Both the position numbers and the translations under genes were made by a program. From Oligoflexia bacterium (lineage in GTDB: Bacteria > Bdellovibrionota > Bdellovibrionia > Bdellovibrionales > UBA1609), in NCBI GenBank assembly GCA_026914095.1, contig JAPPIY010000326.1:1-14016 (forward strand): 14,016 nucleotides of DNA. Reading direction: 5' to 3'. The stretch's first letter is position 1. Every line of letters starts with the position of its first letter. Below, in pieces: positions 6,111 to 13,492 of the stretch. The notes beneath the pieces are model-generated. The model did not search any database. It worked only from the letters and a program-made list of their open reading frames with translations, and was not told the DNA's origin.

Positions 6111-8597
6111 ATGAAAGTTTATGAACTGGCAAAAAAATTAGAAGTCACAAGTGTCTTTTTAATGAATAAAATTAAAAAGGAGTGGAAGCTTCCTGTCAAA
6201 AATCACATGGAGACACTTAGCCCAGAGTTATTAAAAACAATTGAAAAACACTTTAAACAAGCCTCTAAAAAAACGGAGGCTAAATCTAAAAAAACAAGCG
6301 CTGTTAAAAAAGCAACTGCTAGGAAAAAAACAACTGTAACAACAAAGAAAACAATTACAAAAAAAACCTCCGCCAAAACAACAGTGGGATCTGATAAGAA
6401 AGAACAGGGAGGCTCACAGGATATAAAATCCGCTGGCAGTCCAGCTCCTAAAAGAAAAATTATAATCAGACGGCAGGCTGAAGAACAGCCCAGCGATAAA
6501 GCTCCTGCTGTTTCTTCTTCTGCTGAAGTTTCTAAAAAAGAGGCAGAAACTCAAACAGTAAAAACTCAAAGCTCTGGCTCTAAAAGCATTCGTTTGGACT
6601 TAGTGTCTGTTAAAAGCACAGACCCCTTAGATGAAAGTTTTTGGAATAAAGAGCAGGAGCCTGTTCCTGCAAAAAAACAGCCTAAAAAACCTATTACAGA
6701 AAAAGATGTCTCCTCTAAATTTAATCCCACAGACTTTAGAAAAAGAGAAATTATATTCCAGCCTCGTAAAAAAAGAACAGCGCTGGCAGGAGAATTTAAA
6801 AGCACTCAAATCACCACCCCAAAATCTCATAAAAGGATTGTAAAGATTCATGGAGAGATGAGTATAGAAAAGCTCTGTAAAAAAATGGGTTTAAAAAGAC
6901 AGGCTCTTATAAAAACTTTAAAAAAAGAGGGAGTGGATGCAAAAAATTTAGAAGTTCTGGATTTTGAAACCATTGCTTTAGTTATTCCTGCTTTTGGTTT
7001 CGCGGCCAAAAACACAAAGCAAACTGAAACAGAAATTTTACAGGAGTTGGACAAAAAAACAGTAAAATCCAAAGAGCTGTCTTCTAAAGCCCCTGTTGTT
7101 ACAATTATGGGGCATGTGGATCATGGCAAAACCACTTTATTGGATTGCATTCGCAAAGCAAAAGTAGCTCAAGGAGAAGCAGGAGGCATCACTCAGCATA
7201 TTGGAGCCTACAGTGTTTTTTTAAAGGGAAAACCTATTACTTTTATAGATACCCCAGGACACTCTGCTTTTACGGCTATGCGATCCCGTGGAGCGCAGGC
7301 AACAGATATTGTAGTGATTTTAGTTGCTGGAGATGATGGAGTTCAGCCTCAAACTTTAGAGGCTTTAAATCATGCTAAAGCGGCAAAAACACCTATCATT
7401 GTCGCTATCAGCAAAATGGATTCTCCTGGCGCCAATCCTGATAAGATAAAAAAACAGATGTCTGAACACAATATCATTCCTGAAGACTGGGGGGGGGACA
7501 CCAGCTTTATTCCCATTTCAGCTCTTAAAGGAGAGGGGATTAAAGAACTGCTGGAGCAAATTCAACTGCAAGCTGAAGTGCAAGAGTTAAAATATCAATC
7601 CAAAGCCCCTGCCAAAGGTGTGGTTTTAGAGGCGCGTAAAGAAAAAGGCGTTGGCTGTATCGTAAGTCTTTTAATCCAAGACGGAACTCTTCGCTCTGGG
7701 GAAAGTATAGTGGCGGGTGAGTGTATGGGGCGGGCGCGGCAGATGAAAAATGATAAAGGCCAAATTGTCCGAGAAGTTTTAGCAGGCTTTCCCATAGAGA
7801 TCATGGGTTTTAATGAACTGCCTCAAGCCGGGGATAGTTTTTGCGCTTTCTCTGATGAAAAATCAGCTAAGGATTTACTGACTTTAAGAAAAAGTGATAA
7901 ATCCGACTTAGTAGGGAATCAAAAAGCAAACTTAGATCCCGAAGAGCTTTTAGCTCAAATGGAACAATCCGCAAATCAAAAAGGAGAATTAAATATTATT
8001 CTGAAAGCGGATGTGGGAGGAAGTCTAGAAGCTTTAAAAAATAGTTTAGAAGACATTAAATCTGAAGAGGCGGTTTTAAAAATCATTCATTCTGGATCAG
8101 GAGCCATTACAGAAAGCGATGCGCTTTTAGCTTCTACTGTTTCGGGCGTGATTTTTGGCTTTAATGTCCGCCCCGACAGCAAAGCCGTTAAAATTGCCAA
8201 AGAAAAATCGGTTGAAATATATTCTTATTCTGTGATTTATGAATTGCTGGATCAAGCTAAAAAATTAATGTTAGGTTTGTTAAAAGCGGACACCATAGAA
8301 GAAGATCAAGGACAAGCTGAGGTTCGTGATATTTTTCACATTTCTAAAATCGGCACAGTAGCTGGCTGTTATGTGACTAAAGGCAAAATCATTCGCTCTT
8401 CTTTTATTCGCTTAGTGCGTGACGGGCGGCTGATATACAATGGCCCTTTATCCGGACTAAGACGATTTAAAGAAGATGTAAAACAAGTGGGTGAAGGCTT
8501 TGAATGCGGGATCTCTTTAGAAAAGTTTAATGACATAAAACCAAAAGACATTTTAGAGTGCTATACAAAAAAAGAGCAAACCCGAACAGAGCTGTAA
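6111..8597 (+). CDS. infB: Translation initiation factor IF-2
   Basis: IF-2 is the GTPase that places fMet-tRNA on the 30S subunit and promotes 50S joining. The 828-residue protein starts MKVYELAKKLEV, a first IF2-N domain (1-48, with VKNHMETLSP). A Lys/Thr/Ala-rich linker (about 50-240) follows, then a second IF2-N-like domain (about 250-298). The G domain holds G1 GHVDHGKT (334-341), GGITQHIGAY switch region, G3 DTPGH (380-384), G4 as SKMD (434-437) instead of NKxD, and G5 SAL (470-472). Domains II, III and the tRNA-binding C2 domain (ending IKPKDILECY) complete it. The bacterial IF-2 size is normal. It follows nusA by 23 bases with no ylxR between, and is the last gene of the operon here. 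A run of nine G (7489-7497) encodes the conserved WGG. Confidence 0.97.
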   Translation: MKVYELAKKLEVTSVFLMNKIKKEWKLPVKNHMETLSPELLKTIEKHFKQASKKTEAKSKKTSAVKKATARKKTTVTTKKTITKKTSAKTTVGSDKKEQGGSQDIKSAGSPAPKRKIIIRRQAEEQPSDKAPAVSSSAEVSKKEAETQTVKTQSSGSKSIRLDLVSVKSTDPLDESFWNKEQEPVPAKKQPKKPITEKDVSSKFNPTDFRKREIIFQPRKKRTALAGEFKSTQITTPKSHKRIVKIHGEMSIEKLCKKMGLKRQALIKTLKKEGVDAKNLEVLDFETIALVIPAFGFAAKNTKQTETEILQELDKKTVKSKELSSKAPVVTIMGHVDHGKTTLLDCIRKAKVAQGEAGGITQHIGAYSVFLKGKPITFIDTPGHSAFTAMRSRGAQATDIVVILVAGDDGVQPQTLEALNHAKAAKTPIIVAISKMDSPGANPDKIKKQMSEHNIIPEDWGGDTSFIPISALKGEGIKELLEQIQLQAEVQELKYQSKAPAKGVVLEARKEKGVGCIVSLLIQDGTLRSGESIVAGECMGRARQMKNDKGQIVREVLAGFPIEIMGFNELPQAGDSFCAFSDEKSAKDLLTLRKSDKSDLVGNQKANLDPEELLAQMEQSANQKGELNIILKADVGGSLEALKNSLEDIKSEEAVLKIIHSGSGAITESDALLASTVSGVIFGFNVRPDSKAVKIAKEKSVEIYSYSVIYELLDQAKKLMLGLLKADTIEEDQGQAEVRDIFHISKIGTVAGCYVTKGKIIRSSFIRLVRDGRLIYNGPLSGLRRFKEDVKQVGEGFECGISLEKFNDIKPKDILECYTKKEQTRTEL

Positions 8598-8630
8598 CAG
8601 TCTGCTTTGAGCGTTTGCTAAGACGGTGTT
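8596..8630. terminator. Weak hairpin between convergent infB and the peptidase gene
   Basis: AACAGTCT (8596-8603) can pair with AGACGGTGTT (8621-8630) with a two-base GG bulge, and a small inner AGC/GCT stem is possible. There is no T-run on either side, so this is a poor intrinsic terminator. It is the only structure I see in the 67-base gap between the two converging genes. Confidence 0.25.
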
Positions 8631-8664
8631 TCAAATTCTATAGGATTGATATAGATGAAGAGCA

Positions 8665-9396
8665 TTAAACTTGGAGAAAAGAATCAAGGGCTTGAGAGTA
8701 ATCTTCCCAGTTTGGCATGACTGTATCTAAGAAGTGGTAAAATTCCTTGGAATGATTTCTATACTTTAAATGGCAAAGCTCATGCATGATAATATATTCA
8801 ATGCAATGAGAAGGGAGCTGGATGATTTCTGGATTTAATAAAATATTTCCTTTTGCTGTGCAACTTCCCCATCGCTGACTCATATACCGAAGATAATAAA
8901 GAGGTTTTGAAATACCGTATTTTCTTATTTTCTTATAACACTGTTCAAATTTTTGAGCTAAATACACCATCGCCTCGTTCCTATACCAATCTTCAATCAG
9001 TAAACTGATTCGTTTTTTTTGGTTACTATTCTGAACATAGATTTTAATAAGATTTTTTTCTTTTACGATTTGCTCTTCTTCAAACTCCTGAATTTGAATA
9101 ACCTTTATCATGTAATCCCTGCCAAGAAGCTTCAAGCTTTGCCCATTCTTGTATTCTTTTATTTGCTCCATAATTTGATATTTCTCCAATTCTTCCAGTT
9201 TATTGGAAATCCATTTGGATTTACGCTCAACTACTCTTTCTATACATGCAAAAGAAGTTCCAGAAGGGGCTGTAATCTCTATTTTTTTGTCGGGATGCAC
9301 ACTAATACCCACTGTTTTTCTTGATGAATACCTTAAAGAAATAGAAAATGACCGATTTTTATATTGAAAGGGAATTGTTTCGCGGCGCATTGTCAT
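8665..9396 (-). CDS. YgjP/SprT-like zinc metallopeptidase (DUF45 family)
   Basis: A 243-residue protein with the full family signature: RWGSC at residues 175-179, the zinc site HELCH at 205-209 and a third His at 215 (NHSKEFY). This gives the HExxH-x5-H arrangement of YgjP-type (M48-like, DUF45) peptidases. Length is normal for the family, with no signal peptide or membrane segment, so it is probably cytoplasmic. The ATG at 9396 overlaps the hsdR stop by 4 bases (ATGA), which implies translational coupling; a second ATG two codons later is possible. Members of this family are often found next to type I restriction genes, but their substrate in that setting is not established. It is the last gene of the - strand cassette. 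Confidence 0.88.
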   Translation of the reverse strand: MTMRRETIPFQYKNRSFSISLRYSSRKTVGISVHPDKKIEITAPSGTSFACIERVVERKSKWISNKLEELEKYQIMEQIKEYKNGQSLKLLGRDYMIKVIQIQEFEEEQIVKEKNLIKIYVQNSNQKKRISLLIEDWYRNEAMVYLAQKFEQCYKKIRKYGISKPLYYLRYMSQRWGSCTAKGNILLNPEIIQLPSHCIEYIIMHELCHLKYRNHSKEFYHFLDTVMPNWEDYSQALDSFLQV

Positions 9397-12300
9397 CTGT
9401 TGTAATTCTTGGCTGTTTTAATAGTTTCTTCCATAATACGATCAATAGAAGCAAAATCAATAGAGAAACCTATATTTTCTTTTTGCTCGTAAATATAATC
9501 TTCTATTTCGTTCTTGATTCTGTTTTGAATATCCCTATTCTTAAACCAATCCACAATACGATGTTTTTCAACAATTCGGCAAATTTTTAGGCTCATATCT
9601 GCCAATTTGTTTATATTTTCTTCACTAAGGCTATTTTTTTTCTCAATCACCTTTTTTAAAATGCCAAAAAAGGCTTTAGCTGATTCTTCGCCTTCCAAAG
9701 CAGAAGGAAGCTCATCCCCTGTGCGGGTTAATGCTGTGTCTTTTAACTTGATGGCTTTTTGCAAAAATTCAGCTTCATTGATCCGTTTTTCTTGATATTC
9801 TTTTAAAGTATTTTGAAGCAATTTTGAAAGCCTTTCATAAAAAACATGATCCTTTTCCATGTTATCTGAAATGTATTTTTTGGTGTTATGTAAAATCATC
9901 AAAGCTTTAGATTTCTTGCTCTTGCCGTTCAGTTTAGAATTAAATTCTGTATCATAAATATTAACTAGAGGAACAACTGTTTGCGCTGATTCAGCCTGCA
10001 CATAAGTATTTAAAAGATTTTCAATTTTTGGCTCATAGTCTCTATAATCAACACTTTCCGCATACACTTCTTGAATGTGTTTTTTTAATTTACAAAAAAA
10101 CTTCAATTCCTCCTTATATTTTTTTATTTTAGTATTGGGAGTTTTTGTTATGAAGTCAGCAGATGACAGCGCTTGATGCAGGCAATTCCCAAATTGTGAA
10201 AACTTTTCATAAAAACCTTCTCTTTTTTCTTTTTCAACAAGGCTGTCTTCGTAAGCGCTTAAGTCTCTTTTATTTTTTACTGATCTAAATAAAGCAGTAA
10301 GATTAGAGTAATATTCTGGCAGTTTGTTGATTTCTTCTTCTATTTTACGAATAGAATTTTGCGCTTCCTGTCTGTCAAAGGAATCCATTTCTATATTACT
10401 GGCTCTTTCCGCTAAATTATCATAATGAGCAACAGCAGATAAAAATTTTTGTAAATTGCCGTGATAATCTATCACATAACCAAATTCCTTATGAGGGAAA
10501 ACCCTATTTACTCGGGCTGTTGCCTGCAAGAGAGTATGCCCTTCCATTGGCTTGTCAATATAGAGAACGGTATTTCTGGGAACATCAAAACCTGTTAAAA
10601 GTTTATAGACAACTATTAAAATATCTGGCCCTTCTTCACTGTTAAAACTTTCTATTATTTCTTTTTCATATTTTTTATAGTCTCCAAAATTCTTTTTTAT
10701 TTTTTGCTCGTGCTTTTGTAAATCAGTTTCATCTTCCATAATATCTTTATGATCTTTTCGATCATCTGTTTTTGAAACAATAACAGCCACAGAAACCTCT
10801 CCTAATTCTTTAAAACATTTCTCATATTTTAAAGCGCTGGATATAGAGTTTGCCGCTAACTGCCCTTTAAAGCCTTTTCCTTTCCACATTCTGGAAAAAT
10901 GAGAGCTAATATCCGCAGTAATCATAAAAATTCTTTGATCGGTTTTAGCCAGTTGATTACTGCGATTGTATTTTCCCTTCAGATCAGCCTTTTGCTCTTC
11001 TGAGAGATCTTTTGTGATTCTCTCAAACATTCTGTCCAGCAGGTTTTTGCTGATTTCCTGTGGCGCTAGCCTGCCTTCATATAAAAGAGGCACAATGGCA
11101 TTATCTTCCAAAGCGTCACGGCTTGTATAGGGAGAGCCGATAATTTCTCCAAATTTTTTCATCGTGTGTTTTTCTGTCTTTGTTAAAGGAGTGCCGGTGT
11201 AAGCGATAAAACAAGCTTTTGGAAAAACTTTACGAACTTTGGCATTTGCTAAGCCATATTGTGTTCTATGAGCTTCATCCACTAAAACAATAATGTCATT
11301 GGAGTCCATCACTATACTTTTGGAATTAGCTACTGTTTCAAATTTAAAGACTGTTGTCGCGATAACTGTTGCTTTTGAAGATTGCAAAATCTCAACAAGG
11401 TTTGTTCCGCTTTTTGCCTGTTTTAAGGGAACTTCGCAATTATCAAAGGTTTTATAAATTTGCTCATCTAAATTGACTCTGTCTGTGACAAGAATGACTT
11501 TTGGCTCTTTTATCTTTGGCTCCATAGCTATAGCTTTGGCCAGCATCACCATAGAAAGAGATTTACCGCTTCCCTGAGTGTGCCAGATCACTCCGTTGGG
11601 TCTTTTTTCATTAGGTTCTGCATTGGTGATTCTTTTAAGTGTGTTTTTTACTGAAAAATATTGCTGATACCGAGCAATCTTTTTTGCGCCAGCATCATAG
11701 AGAATGAATTTTTTAATAAACTCAAGCGCTCTTTGAGGGCGGCAAAGGCCATATAATATAATATCTTGATTTGTGATTTGTCTGGGAGATGTTTCCAACT
11801 CATCAAAATGTTTGAGAAAATGACTGTATCTTCCCGCAAAAAGCTTTTCCTTTTTTTCTTGTGGCAGAGTTTTGTTTATCAACTGATCAAGCTCTGTTTT
11901 AAATTGTGTTTCTTCTTTCCATGGGTGCCAAAATTTTCTTTCTGTGCCTGTGGTTCCATACATGCACCGATTTTTATTTATTTTGGTGTTGCTAGGGCAT
12001 AAGGCTATTAAAATCTGAGAAAATGTAAATAGGTGAGGGATTTCCCTGTTTTTTTGATTTCTGATATGTTGTGAAATAGCTTCTTCTATAGGCTCGGAAA
12101 TATCCGGCCTTTTACACTCAATGACAACTATAGGGATGCCATTTATAAAAAGAACAATATCCGGCCGCCTTTTACTTTCATCAAAGCGGAAAGTTTCCAC
12201 ATTATACTCATCTGTAACATGATAAACATTATTTTCTGGCTGTTCCCAATCAATATATTTCAAATCATAACTTTTACGATCTCCTTGTATAGTCTCCATG

Positions 12301-13418
12301 CAACTTTTACCCAAAGCGAGCAAATCAAATATTTTCTCACTGGTTTTAATTAAACCTTCAAAAGGCGCTGTTTTTAATTCATGAATAGCATTTGAAATAT
12401 TGGCAGATGTAAATTGATAGGCCGAGCCTTTATATTGAATTTGATTTATCTTTCTAAGTTGAGGCTCTAAAATATCTTCCAGCAAAACATTTCTTGGACT
12501 ATTTTTACGAAAATTTAAGGCTTCTTCTGGCTCTAAATAAGTCCAACCCATATTTTGCAACAATTGAAGAGCGGGAATTTGTGAGCTTTCATCTTCTCTA
12601 AAAGAAGGCCGGGCTAGGCTTGTCTCAGTAACTTCGTCTTCTACATAACTTTTATTATTTCCGCTTCTCTCATCATTCTTAGCTTTTTTTATAGTTTTCA
12701 AATATAACTCTAGTGACTCTTCCAAACATTCCAAAGAAAACTTCATAAAACTTTCTATCTTTTCAGAAGTATGCGCTTTATCTAAAGCATTGTAATATTC
12801 CAATCGTTTTTCTTTCTTGATAACAATGGGAGGGAACCCTTCTTTCATAAGCTCAAAATTTTGAAGAAGACGGGCCGTTCTGCCATTTCCATCTACAAAG
12901 GGGTGAATTTTAACAAAGTTACTATGCAATAAAGCGGCTCTTTCAGAAGGATGCAAAGCTTTCCATTTATTTTGATAACGGTCAAGCAGTTTTTTCATTT
13001 CATCAGGGACAAGAATACAATCCGGTGGAGTGTGCTTAGCTCCAGAAATAAGCACATTCTCTTTTCGGTAGACGCCTGCATTGTCTGAATCAATTTTTTT
13101 TAAAACAAGGGAATGAATTTGCCTAATCTGCCATTCACTGATGTTTTCCTTATTTTGTATGAGTTCATTTAAGTATTGAATAGCTTTATTGTGGTTAATG
13201 GCTTCCAAATGCTCCTTAACGCTTTTACCCCCAATAGTTATCCCTTCCAGAACCACCTTTGTTTCTTTTAGCGTCAAAGTATTGCCTTCTACCGCATTGG
13301 AGTGGTAAGTCCATTCCAAAGCTATTTTCTCTTGAAGGCTTTTAAGTGTGTTTTGTGGAAAAGGCTGCAGTTTATCCAGTTGCGCCTTTTTTTCATCAAT
13401 TGCTTTCCAGTCAAACAT
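9393..13418 (-). CDS. hsdR: Fic domain fused to type I restriction enzyme subunit R (HsdR)
   Basis: A single uninterrupted 1341-residue frame. Residues 1-250 form a complete Fic domain: an N-terminal inhibitory motif SNAVEG (40-45; S/T-xxx-E-G/N, class II type), a flap region HTPPD (about 129-133) and the catalytic HPFVDGNGRTAR (172-183) with every key residue present. Fic enzymes usually transfer AMP from ATP to protein hydroxyls. A linker (about 250-265) leads to a full HsdR: PD-(D/E)xK nuclease (RPDIVLF...VIECK, D420, E434, K436), Walker A TQGSGKS (614-620), DEAH (714-717), TGTP (741-744), helicase motif VI QATARVNR (965-972) and a helical C-terminal region. HsdR cuts DNA after ATP-driven translocation by the HsdRMS complex. 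Free HsdR is about 1000 residues and typically begins near the TSLARPSFRED segment. The start at 13418 is chosen for GGAGGAG 6-8 bases upstream; an ATG at 13433 overlaps that site. Confidence 0.93.
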   Translation of the reverse strand: MFDWKAIDEKKAQLDKLQPFPQNTLKSLQEKIALEWTYHSNAVEGNTLTLKETKVVLEGITIGGKSVKEHLEAINHNKAIQYLNELIQNKENISEWQIRQIHSLVLKKIDSDNAGVYRKENVLISGAKHTPPDCILVPDEMKKLLDRYQNKWKALHPSERAALLHSNFVKIHPFVDGNGRTARLLQNFELMKEGFPPIVIKKEKRLEYYNALDKAHTSEKIESFMKFSLECLEESLELYLKTIKKAKNDERSGNNKSYVEDEVTETSLARPSFREDESSQIPALQLLQNMGWTYLEPEEALNFRKNSPRNVLLEDILEPQLRKINQIQYKGSAYQFTSANISNAIHELKTAPFEGLIKTSEKIFDLLALGKSCMETIQGDRKSYDLKYIDWEQPENNVYHVTDEYNVETFRFDESKRRPDIVLFINGIPIVVIECKRPDISEPIEEAISQHIRNQKNREIPHLFTFSQILIALCPSNTKINKNRCMYGTTGTERKFWHPWKEETQFKTELDQLINKTLPQEKKEKLFAGRYSHFLKHFDELETSPRQITNQDIILYGLCRPQRALEFIKKFILYDAGAKKIARYQQYFSVKNTLKRITNAEPNEKRPNGVIWHTQGSGKSLSMVMLAKAIAMEPKIKEPKVILVTDRVNLDEQIYKTFDNCEVPLKQAKSGTNLVEILQSSKATVIATTVFKFETVANSKSIVMDSNDIIVLVDEAHRTQYGLANAKVRKVFPKACFIAYTGTPLTKTEKHTMKKFGEIIGSPYTSRDALEDNAIVPLLYEGRLAPQEISKNLLDRMFERITKDLSEEQKADLKGKYNRSNQLAKTDQRIFMITADISSHFSRMWKGKGFKGQLAANSISSALKYEKCFKELGEVSVAVIVSKTDDRKDHKDIMEDETDLQKHEQKIKKNFGDYKKYEKEIIESFNSEEGPDILIVVYKLLTGFDVPRNTVLYIDKPMEGHTLLQATARVNRVFPHKEFGYVIDYHGNLQKFLSAVAHYDNLAERASNIEMDSFDRQEAQNSIRKIEEEINKLPEYYSNLTALFRSVKNKRDLSAYEDSLVEKEKREGFYEKFSQFGNCLHQALSSADFITKTPNTKIKKYKEELKFFCKLKKHIQEVYAESVDYRDYEPKIENLLNTYVQAESAQTVVPLVNIYDTEFNSKLNGKSKKSKALMILHNTKKYISDNMEKDHVFYERLSKLLQNTLKEYQEKRINEAEFLQKAIKLKDTALTRTGDELPSALEGEESAKAFFGILKKVIEKKNSLSEENINKLADMSLKICRIVEKHRIVDWFKNRDIQNRIKNEIEDYIYEQKENIGFSIDFASIDRIMEETIKTAKNYNR

Positions 13419-13424
13419 AGTCAG

Positions 13425-13431
13425 CTCCTCC
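13425..13431 (-). promoter_or_regulatory. Shine-Dalgarno deciding the Fic-HsdR start
   Basis: On the - strand GGAGGAG occupies 13431-13425, with 8 bases between GGAGG and the ATG at 13418. The alternative ATG at 13433 has no upstream site and would bury this one inside the coding region. Confidence 0.65.
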
Positions 13432-13492
13432 ATTTTGTTATTTGTTAATTTTCTTCTTCAATTTGTTTTTGTTTTTCTTCTTTCATTTTAAT

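Noticed and set aside
13445..13486. Mini-frame on the - strand encoding a 13-residue charged peptide (MKEEKQKQIEEEN) between the ATPase and Fic-HsdR genes
   Set aside because: No Shine-Dalgarno, very biased A-rich sequence, and too short to support; could be checked by ribosome profiling.
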